Part shown: positions 8,354 through 15,514 of the stretch, in pieces | Layout of the letters: each line of letters opens with the position of its first letter | How positions within the stretch are numbered: position 1 is the stretch's first letter | Origin: Sphingomonadaceae bacterium | GTDB lineage: Bacteria > Pseudomonadota > Alphaproteobacteria > Sphingomonadales > Sphingomonadaceae | Length of the DNA: 18,258 nt | Assembly (NCBI GenBank): GCA_947442095.1 | Contig: CANEVG010000022.1 | Location: 1-18,258, forward strand | Direction: 5' to 3' | Made by a program: the position numbers and the translations under genes | Notes under the pieces: model-generated | What the model was told of the DNA's origin: nothing | The model's database searches: none | Seen by the model: the letters and a program-made list of their open reading frames with translations, nothing else

Positions 8354-8382
8354 TTGCAGATATTGGAGATTTCTGCTAGCAA
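8354..8382 (+). promoter_or_regulatory. Candidate toxin-antitoxin promoter with operator-like inverted repeat
   Basis: The 55-bp gap before the antitoxin gene holds two 10-bp arms, TTGCAGATAT (8354-8363) and ATTTCTGCTA (8369-8378). They match as an inverted repeat at 8 of 10 positions around a TGGAG centre. The left arm carries a possible -35 (TTGCAG), and TAGCAA 17 bp later (8377-8382) is a weak -10 candidate. A palindrome over the promoter is what is expected for autorepression by a ribbon-helix-helix antitoxin. Assigned by eye only. Confidence 0.4.
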
Positions 8383-8405
8383 ACACATGACTTTGGGATC
8401 AGCAA

Positions 8406-8630
8406 ATGGCCACCGCTACCGTACGCAATGTCGATGACAAGGACTATGCCGCCTTGGCAGAAATCGCTGCAGCCAATGGCCGTTCGATCTCGGAAGAGCT
8501 GCGCGCACTGATTGCCGAGGCGGCGCGGCGCCGGCGGCTTGGGGTGCTGGTTGCGCAGATCAAGCCCATGCGTTTGCCCGAGGGCGTGACCACGCTCGAT
8601 CTGCTGCGTGAGGAGCGGGACAGCTGGTGA
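8406..8630 (+). CDS. FitA/VapB-type ribbon-helix-helix antitoxin
   Basis: Antitoxin of 74 residues. The N-terminal half has the FitA-like ribbon-helix-helix pattern: the DNA-contacting beta-strand ATATVRNV (2-8), helix A KDYAALAEIAAANG (12-25), then SISEELRALIAEAARRRR (27-44). The C-terminal third (PMRLPEGVTTLDLLREERDSW) is the type of flexible tail that wraps the toxin and fills its active site. The stop codon overlaps the toxin start by 4 bp (GTGA at 8627-8630), the classic antitoxin-first arrangement. Expected to bind the VapC next door, block its nuclease activity and repress the shared promoter. The start ATG is preceded by a weak GGGA. Sits directly behind uvrB with its own probable promoter. 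Confidence 0.9.
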   Translation: MATATVRNVDDKDYAALAEIAAANGRSISEELRALIAEAARRRRLGVLVAQIKPMRLPEGVTTLDLLREERDSW

Positions 8631-9049
8631 TCGTGTTCGATGCCAGCCTCGCGCTCAAATGGTACTTCGAAGAGCCAAGTGCGGATGCGGCTAAGGCTGC
8701 GCTTGTCCAGCATGGCGGCGAGATCGTCGTCCCCAGCGTGTTCCTTGTCGAAGTGAGCGCTGCGCTGGTCCGTCGGGCCAACGCGGACAAACTGCATCGA
8801 GACGAAATGGAAGCGGCGCTCGAGCACTTCCTCACCCTGATCAGCGAACAGTTCATCACCGTTCGTGAGACCGGGACCGAAGACATGGCCCGGGCCGTCC
8901 GCCTCGCGCTCGATCTCGGGCATCCACTGAAGGATTGTATCTATCTTGCGCTGGCGATGAAAATTGGCTGCGAACTGCTGACCAGCGATTTGCGGCTTGC
9001 GGCGAAAGGACAGCCGTTGTGGCCGAAAATCCGGGTCGTTGAAGGATGA
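8627..9049 (+). CDS. VapC-family PIN-domain ribonuclease toxin
   Basis: PIN-domain toxin of 140 residues, the usual VapC length. The acidic metal-binding set is complete: Asp5 in VFDAS, Glu42 in FLVEVS, Asp103 in HPLKDCIYLALA and Asp121 in LLTSDLRL. It should therefore be an active Mg-dependent ribonuclease; related VapCs cut initiator tRNA or rRNA loops, but the target here cannot be read from sequence. Starts at GTG 8627, translationally coupled to the antitoxin through a GTGA overlap; there is no closer ATG. The next gene begins 4 bp after its stop codon and takes its ribosome site from the last codons of this gene. Intact, not degraded. Confidence 0.92.
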   Translation: MIVFDASLALKWYFEEPSADAAKAALVQHGGEIVVPSVFLVEVSAALVRRANADKLHRDEMEAALEHFLTLISEQFITVRETGTEDMARAVRLALDLGHPLKDCIYLALAMKIGCELLTSDLRLAAKGQPLWPKIRVVEG

Positions 9050-9053
9050 TTAC

Positions 9054-9593
9054 GTGATCTTGCGCGCCGCGCCTGCCCTTGGCGCACTCACCCTGCTGCT
9101 CGCCGCCTGCTCGCCGCCTGCTCCAGAGCCAGCCGACGCCCCGCTGGATGCCGTGCGCATGTCCCTGCCGACGCAAAAGCCTGTGCCGCTGCCCGTGGCG
9201 CATCCCTCGGGCGTCCTGCCGGAATGGACCGCCGCGCCTGATGGCCTCTCGGCGCGGGTCGGCTATCCGGGGGAGGCGGCGCAACTGAGCCTCGAATGCC
9301 GCGCAGGCACGCTGGTGGTCACACGCAATGTGCCAGCGCCGGTTGGCGCGGCGGCGCTGTTTGCCTTGCAGGGCAGCGGGCTGATCCTACGACTGCCCGT
9401 CGATGCGACCGCCCTGCCGGGGCAGCACGGCTATATGTGGCAGGGCATGATTGCGCCCTCCGATCCGCGCCTCGCCCTGTTCGACAGCAGCTTCAACGGC
9501 ACTTTGCCCGGTGCGGGCCACATCGAAGTGCCCGCGAGCAAGGCTCCGGGTGCGGTGATCAAGCGCTGCAGGGGCGGAACACCGAGCCCCTAA
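9054..9593 (+). CDS. Unrecognised small lipoprotein
   Basis: I do not recognise the family. From GTG at 9054, which has AAGGA 7 bases upstream inside the vapC 3' end, the protein has 179 residues. The first 19 form a short lipoprotein signal (ILRAAPALGALTLLLAAC, lipobox LAAC, Cys19). A Pro/Ala-rich linker (20-60) follows, then a probable beta-rich domain from about residue 60 (EWTAAPDGLSARVGYPGEAAQLSLECRAGTL continuing to GHIEVPASKAPGAVIKRC). Cys82 and Cys172 could pair. The frame is open upstream to 8997 within vapC, but that extension would hide the signal peptide. Likely anchored in the cell envelope. Its stop overlaps the end of the opposite-strand gene by 4 bp. Co-transcription with vapBC is suggested by the 4-bp spacing. 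Confidence 0.78.
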   Translation: MILRAAPALGALTLLLAACSPPAPEPADAPLDAVRMSLPTQKPVPLPVAHPSGVLPEWTAAPDGLSARVGYPGEAAQLSLECRAGTLVVTRNVPAPVGAAALFALQGSGLILRLPVDATALPGQHGYMWQGMIAPSDPRLALFDSSFNGTLPGAGHIEVPASKAPGAVIKRCRGGTPSP

Positions 9594-10069
9594 AGCTTGC
9601 CGAACTTCGCCTCATAGGCCGCGGTGTCCCCGCCAGCCAGCAGCCCCGCTTGTTCGATCCAGTTGTCGCGCGTCGCACGGCCCGCGAAAGCGCCGAGCTG
9701 GGCGTCGATCTTCGCCACGTCCTCCTCGGTCCAGCCCGCGATCTGGGCATAGCGCGTCACCCCCAGCGCCCTGAGCGCAGCAGCGATCTTGGGGCCGAGA
9801 CCCTTGATCTGGGTAAGGTCATCGCCCTCATCTGCAGCCGAAGCGGGCGCTTCGGCCAGCACCGGCGGCGAGACTATCGCGGCAGCGGGCGGCGCGTCGA
9901 TCAAGGCGCTGTTGCGCTGCGCAGGGGCCGCGCCCTCGGACAGCACATCGCGGTATTCGCGCGGCGGTGGCAGCGGCTTGCCCCGGCGCAGCAGCAGCAC
10001 CAGCGCCACCAGCACGAAGGCGGCTACAACGCCGACCAGAACCGCGTTTGCCTCAATCCATTCCATCAT
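9590..10069 (-). CDS. Membrane-anchored helix-hairpin-helix protein
   Basis: 159-residue protein with one N-terminal membrane segment (about 9-27, VLVGVVAAFVLVALVLLLRR), a Pro/Ala-rich linker (30-82), and a C-terminal helix-hairpin-helix domain. The hairpin is IKGLGPKIAAALRALGV (88-104), followed by TRYAQIAGWTEEDVAKID and DNWIEQAGLLAG, a pattern shared with alphaproteobacterial proteins that fuse such a module to envelope or respiratory proteins. Helix-hairpin-helix modules usually contact DNA or another helical partner; here the basic RR after the membrane segment places the domain in the cytoplasm. The ATG at 10069 has GAGG 7 bases upstream; an in-frame TTG at 10075 is less likely. It follows the vWA lipoprotein gene by 78 bp. 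Function unknown. Confidence 0.82.
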   Translation of the reverse strand: MMEWIEANAVLVGVVAAFVLVALVLLLRRGKPLPPPREYRDVLSEGAAPAQRNSALIDAPPAAAIVSPPVLAEAPASAADEGDDLTQIKGLGPKIAAALRALGVTRYAQIAGWTEEDVAKIDAQLGAFAGRATRDNWIEQAGLLAGGDTAAYEAKFGKL

Positions 10070-10147
10070 CGCCAATCCTCAGCCTTGCCAGATGTGCGCA
10101 GCGCTTTCCCACGTGCAAAGGCGAAAGCCAAGCGGTGGTGTGCACCT

Positions 10148-11821
10148 TCAGGGCCGCGCGAGCGATCCTGCAAGGCTGACCAGCTTCACGAACTCGCTGC
10201 GCGAATAGTCGCCCTGCTCCCCGGCCAGCGCCGCAACGCGCGTCCAGTCATAGCCCGCCAGCATCGGATCGCCGCGCAGCTTCTGGCCATAGGCAGCAAC
10301 CGCCACAGCGAAGGCCATGTCACCCTTTGGTGTGCCCGCCGCCGCAATCAGGCTGCGCTGCACCGCGCGCTCGATCAGCTTCGAGGTGGTTTGCCCCGGC
10401 AGCTTGTAGCGCAGCTTCACGAAGGCCAGTTCGCTGCCCGCAGGGCCGGACGCGGCGGGTGCCTCCTCGTAGCGACGCGGGCCGATCCATCCCGGCTTGC
10501 CAGTTGGCACCACTTCATAGATCGCGGTCACCTGATGGCCTGCGCCGATTTCGCCTGCATCGACCTTGTCATTGTTGAAATCCTCCTCGCGCAGCGCGCG
10601 GTTCTCATAACCCAGGAGCCGGTACTGCGAGACCGCCGCCGGATTAAATTCCACCTGGATCTTCACGTCGCCCGCGATGGTGAACAGCGTCGAGGACATC
10701 TGCTCGGCCAGCACCTTGCGCGCCTCCAGCGCGCTGTCGATATAGGCATAGTTGCCGTTCCCACGGTCGGCGATCTGCTCCATCATCGCTTCGTTGTAAT
10801 TGCCCTGCCCGAAGCCCAGCGTGGTCAACGTAATGCTGCTGTCGCGTCGTTTCTCGATCATTTCAAGCAGCGCCCTCGTATCCGAGACGCCGACATTGAA
10901 GTCACCGTCGGTCGCCAGCACGATGCGGTTGACGCCGTCCTTGATGAAACTCCCGCGTGCGACTTCGTAGGCCAGCTCCAGCCCCGCCCCGCCCGCCGTC
11001 GAACCCCCTGCACCCAGGTGCTCGAGCGCGGCGCGGATTTCCGCCTTGTTGTTGGTGGGCGGGAGAACGAGGCCCGCAGCCCCTGCATAGACCACGATCG
11101 AGACACGGTCCTGCGGCTTCAGCTCATTCGCCAGCCCGATCAGTGCGGTTTTCACCAGCGGTAGCTTGTCCGGATCGTTCATCGATCCCGAAACGTCGAC
11201 GAGGAACACCAGATTGGCTGCCGGCCGCTGGCTGCGCGGCAGATCATAGCCGCGCAGGCCCACGCGCAGCAGCCGCGTTTCCGGATTCCACGGCGTCACC
11301 GCCATGTCGGTCGTCACGCTGAAGGGCGCATCGCGCCGCTCGGGCAGTGGATAGGCATAGCGGAAATAGTTGATCATCTCCTCGGTGCGCACCGCGTCCC
11401 TTGGCGGCAGTTGGCCCGCGTTCAGGAACCGGCGGGTGTTGGCATAAGCCCCGGTGTCGACATCAATGGAAAAGGTGGAGACGGGCTCGGCGCGTGTGAG
11501 GTGAACAGGGCTGACTTCCTTGCCGTCATAGCGCTCGTTGCCCGGATCGCTCGGCACCACAACCGGCGGCACCCAGCGATAGCGGCTTTCCGGCGCGGTT
11601 CTTCCCATAACCTTCGGCGCGGCGAGCGAGAAGGAGGGCGGCGGGGGCGGCGACGAAACGCTGACTTCCGGGTCCTGGTCAACATAATTGCCGGAGCGGG
11701 TAGACGTCACGACAATATCGCCGCTTTCCTGCAGCTGCTCCTGCCGCGCGGCGCAGCCCAACAGCCCTCCGGCCAGAAGTGTCGTGGTTACCAGCGCGGC
11801 GATCAGCTTGCTCTTGGCCAT
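10148..11821 (-). CDS. von Willebrand factor A domain lipoprotein (YfbK-like)
   Basis: 557 residues. Lipoprotein signal MAKSKLIAALVTTTLLAGGLLGC with acylated Cys23. Next comes GDIVVTSTR (34-42), which resembles a TonB box, and a Pro-rich stretch (58-62). The vWF_A-associated N-terminal region (TFSIDVDTGAYANTRRFLNAGQLP, about 116-139) is followed by the vWA domain. Its metal-ion-dependent adhesion site is complete: Asp209, Ser211 and Ser213 in DVSGS, Thr275 in GGSTAGG, and Asp305 in ATDGD. A DUF3520-type C-terminal region follows (from about 400, QYRLLGYENRALREEDFNND). Homologues are often labelled Ca-activated chloride channel proteins, but transport is unproven; a metal-dependent protein-binding role at the envelope is more likely. 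The ATG at 11821 has AGAGGA 7 bases upstream. Confidence 0.93.
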   Translation of the reverse strand: MAKSKLIAALVTTTLLAGGLLGCAARQEQLQESGDIVVTSTRSGNYVDQDPEVSVSSPPPPPSFSLAAPKVMGRTAPESRYRWVPPVVVPSDPGNERYDGKEVSPVHLTRAEPVSTFSIDVDTGAYANTRRFLNAGQLPPRDAVRTEEMINYFRYAYPLPERRDAPFSVTTDMAVTPWNPETRLLRVGLRGYDLPRSQRPAANLVFLVDVSGSMNDPDKLPLVKTALIGLANELKPQDRVSIVVYAGAAGLVLPPTNNKAEIRAALEHLGAGGSTAGGAGLELAYEVARGSFIKDGVNRIVLATDGDFNVGVSDTRALLEMIEKRRDSSITLTTLGFGQGNYNEAMMEQIADRGNGNYAYIDSALEARKVLAEQMSSTLFTIAGDVKIQVEFNPAAVSQYRLLGYENRALREEDFNNDKVDAGEIGAGHQVTAIYEVVPTGKPGWIGPRRYEEAPAASGPAGSELAFVKLRYKLPGQTTSKLIERAVQRSLIAAAGTPKGDMAFAVAVAAYGQKLRGDPMLAGYDWTRVAALAGEQGDYSRSEFVKLVSLAGSLARP

Positions 11822-11920
11822 ATGCCCATCCTCTCTCGGTCGCATGAGCCCCCGGGAAAACAGACACCGTTTCTGGCGTGAACGACGACTGAACGCCCCG
11901 CACGCGCGGCGAACTGAGAA

Positions 11921-13423
11921 TCAGGCCGTCTGCTTGCGGAACAGCATGCGGTCTTCGGGGCCAAACCCGCGCCGCCAGATAACCAGACAGTAGACCCCGA
12001 GGATCGCCGGAACGCCAATCGCCAGCTCGACCCACTCGGGCATCAGCTTCATGCCCGCGCCCACCAGCACCGCCGGTGCCGCTGCCCAGACCAGCGCCCA
12101 GCGCCAATTGGTGATCGGCTCTCCCAGAATGGAGCTCAGCAGACGCGACTTGACCAGCGAAGCTCCGCCGAGCGCAATCGCCAGCGCTGCCGCCGCGCCT
12201 GCGGCCTGATAGACCGGATCGAGACCAGCGCGGCGCGCCGCCAGCAGGAAGCCAACCGTCAGCGCGGCCTGCAGCGCGATCGTGCCAAGGCTGATCCAGA
12301 AATTGCGCACCCGCGCGACATAGATGAGCGCCGCTTCGCTCACCACCGCAGGGGCGGCGGCGACTTCGGCAGTGAGCAGCAGCGCCAGCGCCGCCGTGCC
12401 CGCAACAAAGCCCGGGCCGACCAGACCCATGACGGCCGCTCCCGGAATGCCCAGAGCCAGCGCGACCCCGGCCTGTGCCGCGGTGATCCAGAAGCCCACC
12501 TGGCAAACTTGCCGCGCGATTGCGGGGAAGTTCCTGTCGCGCAGATTGCGTGTGATCACGGGGCCCAGAATAGGCTCGAAGCTGGTCTTGAGCTTCTGCG
12601 GCAGCGTGGCGACCTGCTGGGCGACATAATAGATCCCCACGACCGCAGGCGGCGCAAACGTACCGAGGATAAACAGATCGAGCTTGCGCGTACCCCATTC
12701 CACCGCATCGGCCCCGGCCAGTGGCAGATTGCGTCCGGCCAGCTGCAGCAAGGCGATCGGGCGCGGCGACCAAGCCTGCGGCAGGCCGTAGCTGCGCACC
12801 AATGGAATGAATGCGGTCAGCGTCGCTGCAAAGATCGAGACAACAAAGGCGAGGATCAAGCCGCTCGCGCGCAAGTCCGCGACGTAAAGCGCGGCCAGCC
12901 AGATGCTCCCGGCAACCAGTGAGAGCGTCCACGGTTCGACCACCGAACGCGCGCGCACCGCCGCGCCGACATCGAACCGGTAGGCCAGCGCCGCCAGCGC
13001 GATATCGCCCAGCGCAATCGGCACGACTGTGAGCGGTAGCAAGTGCTGCAGCGGGGTGAAGCTACCACTTGGGAACATGGCTGCGGGAAAGAGATAAAGC
13101 AGCACGCCCAGCGTCGCGGAAACGCAGCCCGAAAGCAGCAGGGCATCGGCCACCACACAGGCGGATTCACGGTCGTCGCGCGCGAGTTGCTGTGCAAGGC
13201 CGCGCTTCTGGCCAAGCGTGGAAAGCTGCGCCGCCAGTTCGACCACAATGGTCGCAGAAGCAAACCGGCCGAGGTCTTCCGCGCCGTAGAGCCGCCCGGC
13301 AATGAACAGGAACGGGATGCGCGCCGCCAGCCGCAGGAGGAAGCCGAAGAAGTTCGTGCGCCCGCCTTTCGCCAGGGCGGCGATATCCTTCTGCTCGGCG
13401 GAAAGGCCCGGAATTTCAGCCAA
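11921..13423 (-). CDS. Polysaccharide/lipid-linked oligosaccharide flippase (Wzx/MATE-like)
   Basis: Polytopic inner-membrane protein of 500 residues with about 12 to 14 hydrophobic segments, typical of the Polysacc_synt/MVF flippase superfamily. It would move lipid-linked sugar units to the periplasm for surface polysaccharide. The N-terminus AEIPGLSAEQKDIAALAKGG then GRTNFFGFLLRLAARIPFLF, and GLYHVAQ-like GIYYVAQQVATLPQKLKTSF in the middle, fit this family. The start is inferred as TTG at 13423, which overlaps the gpsA stop by 8 bp (TTGGCTGA). There is no ATG near, and the longer open frame reaching 13849 is antisense-like noise inside gpsA. No glycosyltransferases are adjacent, so the transported glycan is unknown. 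Last gene of the tsaD-gpsA operon. Confidence 0.8.
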   Translation of the reverse strand: MAEIPGLSAEQKDIAALAKGGRTNFFGFLLRLAARIPFLFIAGRLYGAEDLGRFASATIVVELAAQLSTLGQKRGLAQQLARDDRESACVVADALLLSGCVSATLGVLLYLFPAAMFPSGSFTPLQHLLPLTVVPIALGDIALAALAYRFDVGAAVRARSVVEPWTLSLVAGSIWLAALYVADLRASGLILAFVVSIFAATLTAFIPLVRSYGLPQAWSPRPIALLQLAGRNLPLAGADAVEWGTRKLDLFILGTFAPPAVVGIYYVAQQVATLPQKLKTSFEPILGPVITRNLRDRNFPAIARQVCQVGFWITAAQAGVALALGIPGAAVMGLVGPGFVAGTAALALLLTAEVAAAPAVVSEAALIYVARVRNFWISLGTIALQAALTVGFLLAARRAGLDPVYQAAGAAAALAIALGGASLVKSRLLSSILGEPITNWRWALVWAAAPAVLVGAGMKLMPEWVELAIGVPAILGVYCLVIWRRGFGPEDRMLFRKQTA

Positions 13424-14423
13424 GCGGCGATTCCGCACGCAGCGGACGGGCGAGCAATTGCGCGAGCAGCCCGCGCGGCGAGACGCTGCCCGCCAGCAAG
13501 GCCTCCACGCCGGCCGCAATCGGCATCGCCACGCCGCGCGCCTCTGCCAGCGCCGCCAGAACCGGCGCGGAAAATGCGCCCTCCGCGACGGTGCTGCGCT
13601 CCTCCAGCAAGGCCGCCGCGCCGCCAAGGGTATCGCCTTGCCGCCCCAGCGCCTTACCCAGCGCATAGTTGCGGCTGTCATCGGAGGTGCACGTGAGCAC
13701 CAGATCACCCAGCCCCGAAAGCCCCGCCAGCGTCTCTGCCTCCGCGCCCAGCGCAAGGCCGAAGCGCTGCATTTCGGCAAAGCCCCGGCTGATGAGCGAA
13801 GCGCGCGCATTGGCGCCAAGACCAAGCCCGTCGGCCACCCCGCAGGCAATCGCGAGCACGTTCTTCACCGCGCCGCCAATTGACGCGCCGATCACATCCA
13901 CCGAGTAGTAGGGCCGAAACGCGGGCCGCGCGATGACCGGCGCAAGCCGCGTCCATTGCGCTTCGCCGCCCATGCAAGCGAGCGTGACAGCGGTGGGCAG
14001 CCCGTCTGCCACTTCATGCGCGAACGTCGGGCCGGAAAGGACGGCAATGGCAGCACCGGGGGCGGCAGCCTGCGCGACTTCACTCATGAGCCGCCCGCTG
14101 CCCGCCTCGATCCCCTTGGCGCAGAGCACCACGTCCGCGCCTTGCGATGCCATCTCGCCCATCACCGCGCCCAAATGCTGCGCCGGTGTCACCAGCAGCA
14201 GCACCGGAAGCGCGGCGAGATCGGCCAGATCGCCCGTCGCGCGGATCGTGGGATGGAGCGCGGCAGAGGGCAGGAACAGCGGATTGCGGCTTACGGTGTT
14301 CACCGCATCGACCACTTCCGCCTCGCGCGCCCAGAGCAGCACGTCGCGGCCATCGCTGGCCAGCATCTGCGCGAGCGCAGTACCCCACGCTCCGGCCCCG
14401 ACGACACCAACAGCAGCGCTCAT
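13416..14423 (-). CDS. gpsA: NAD(P)+-dependent glycerol-3-phosphate dehydrogenase
   Basis: GpsA reduces dihydroxyacetone phosphate to sn-glycerol-3-phosphate, the backbone for phospholipids. 335 residues, normal length. The Rossmann fold opens with VGVVGAGAWGTALA (5-18, GxGxxG). Conserved Lys103 lies in LCAKGIE, the catalytic Lys187 in GGAVKNVLAIACG, followed by GLGLGANARASLISRG and the substrate segment GLSGLGDLVLTCTSDDSRN (234-252). ATG at 14423 overlaps the tsaD stop as ATGA (14420-14423), so translation is coupled; GGGGG lies 8 bases upstream. An ATG further up at 14459 is inside tsaD and lacks homology to the family. Operon tsaD-gpsA-flippase; the tsaD-gpsA pairing recurs in Alphaproteobacteria. 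Confidence 0.97.
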   Translation of the reverse strand: MSAAVGVVGAGAWGTALAQMLASDGRDVLLWAREAEVVDAVNTVSRNPLFLPSAALHPTIRATGDLADLAALPVLLLVTPAQHLGAVMGEMASQGADVVLCAKGIEAGSGRLMSEVAQAAAPGAAIAVLSGPTFAHEVADGLPTAVTLACMGGEAQWTRLAPVIARPAFRPYYSVDVIGASIGGAVKNVLAIACGVADGLGLGANARASLISRGFAEMQRFGLALGAEAETLAGLSGLGDLVLTCTSDDSRNYALGKALGRQGDTLGGAAALLEERSTVAEGAFSAPVLAALAEARGVAMPIAAGVEALLAGSVSPRGLLAQLLARPLRAESPLG

Positions 14424-15469
14424 GCCTTGACCCCCGCCCCGCGCACCGCAGCCGCACACGGATCAAGCGGCCAGCGCGGGCGCGCCAGCGCATCGAGCGA
14501 ATCGATGAGGCCCGCGGCAAAGCGCTCGGCCCCCGCCCAGCCGATCATCGCGGCGTTGTCCGTGCACAGCGCGGGCGGCGGCGCGACCAGCGCGAGGCCA
14601 GTCTCATCCGCCAGCGTAGCCAGCGCGGCGCGCAGCGCAGCATTGGCGGCAACCCCGCCCGCCACCACCAGCGCCGTCACCGGCCCTGCTGCGCCAAGCG
14701 CCCGCCGCGTCCGATCAACCACGCAATCGATGGCCGCCTGCTGGAACGCGGCGGCAATATCGGCATCGGCGTGGATGCCCGTCTGCTTCGCGCGCATCAC
14801 CGCGCTCTTGAGGCCCGCAAACGAGAAATGTGGCTCCGCGCTGCCCAGCAAAGGGCGCGGCAAAGGCACCGCGCGCGGATCACCGCTCCGCGCCAGCCGC
14901 TCCACCGCCGGCCCGCCAGGAAAACCAAGCCCGATGATCTTGGCGGTCTTGTCGAACGCTTCGCCCAGCGCATCGTCGATCGTGGTCGCAAGACGGCGAT
15001 ATTGGCCAAGCCCGCGCACTTCGAGAATCTGGCAATGTCCGCCCGACGCCAGCAGCAGCAGGTAGGGAAAGTGCAAGGCCGGATCAGCCAGCCGCGCCGA
15101 GAGCGCATGGCCTTCAAGGTGATTGACCGCGATCAGTGGCTTGGCCGCCGCCATCGCCAAGGCCTTGCCCGTGACAAGGCCCACCATAACGCCGCCGATC
15201 AGGCCAGGCCCCGCCGTGGCGGCAATCGCGTCCATGTCGGCGAGCGTCAGGCCCGCGTCGGAAAGCACCGCACCAACCATCGGAGCAAGCGTTTCGGCAT
15301 GCGCGCGCGCGGCAATCTCCGGCACGACCCCGCCAAAAGGACGGTGCGCCTCATCCTGCGAGGCGATGCGCTGCGCGACGATGCGCGCACCGAGCGTGGC
15401 ACCGGCCCCGTCGATCACGGCGACGGCGGTTTCGTCGCAGGAAGATTCGATACCGAGGATGAGAGCCAT
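14420..15469 (-). CDS. tsaD: tRNA N6-threonylcarbamoyladenosine transferase subunit TsaD
   Basis: TsaD transfers the threonylcarbamoyl group to A37 of ANN-decoding tRNAs, working with TsaB and TsaE. 349 residues, ASKHA fold. Visible are GIESSCDETAVAVID (6-20), the phosphate-binding start GPGLIGGVMVG (87-97), the iron-binding pair His117 and His121 in VNHLEGHALSARL, the SGGHCQILEV loop (142-151), GFPGGPAVERLA (182-193), and the second metal site Asp304 in CTDNAAMIGWAG. The ATG at 15469 is preceded by AGGGA. Divergent from hemC with only 45 bp between the start codons. First gene of a coupled operon with gpsA and a flippase gene. Nothing unusual in the catalytic set. Confidence 0.98.
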   Translation of the reverse strand: MALILGIESSCDETAVAVIDGAGATLGARIVAQRIASQDEAHRPFGGVVPEIAARAHAETLAPMVGAVLSDAGLTLADMDAIAATAGPGLIGGVMVGLVTGKALAMAAAKPLIAVNHLEGHALSARLADPALHFPYLLLLASGGHCQILEVRGLGQYRRLATTIDDALGEAFDKTAKIIGLGFPGGPAVERLARSGDPRAVPLPRPLLGSAEPHFSFAGLKSAVMRAKQTGIHADADIAAAFQQAAIDCVVDRTRRALGAAGPVTALVVAGGVAANAALRAALATLADETGLALVAPPPALCTDNAAMIGWAGAERFAAGLIDSLDALARPRWPLDPCAAAVRGAGVKA

Positions 15470-15514
15470 GGGAGACTTTCCCTTAGAGACATTCCCGTTT
15501 ACGGCAAGTCACGC

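Noticed and set aside
8406..9049. vapBC as part of a larger mobile island
   Set aside because: No integrase, transposase, flanking direct repeats or tRNA nearby, and base composition looks like the neighbours.
9296..11164. 622-residue open frame on the plus strand
   Set aside because: Crosses the lipoprotein gene in the wrong frame, then lies antisense to the helix-hairpin-helix and vWA genes; no recognisable domain.
13424..13849. N-terminal extension of the flippase frame into gpsA
   Set aside because: Out of frame with gpsA on the same strand, Arg/Trp-rich with no membrane segments; the 500-residue form from TTG 13423 has normal family length.
14147..15514. Long N-terminal extension of HemC
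   Set aside because: Antisense to tsaD and gpsA, Arg-rich, and absent from all HemC proteins; the ATG at 15515 gives the normal length.
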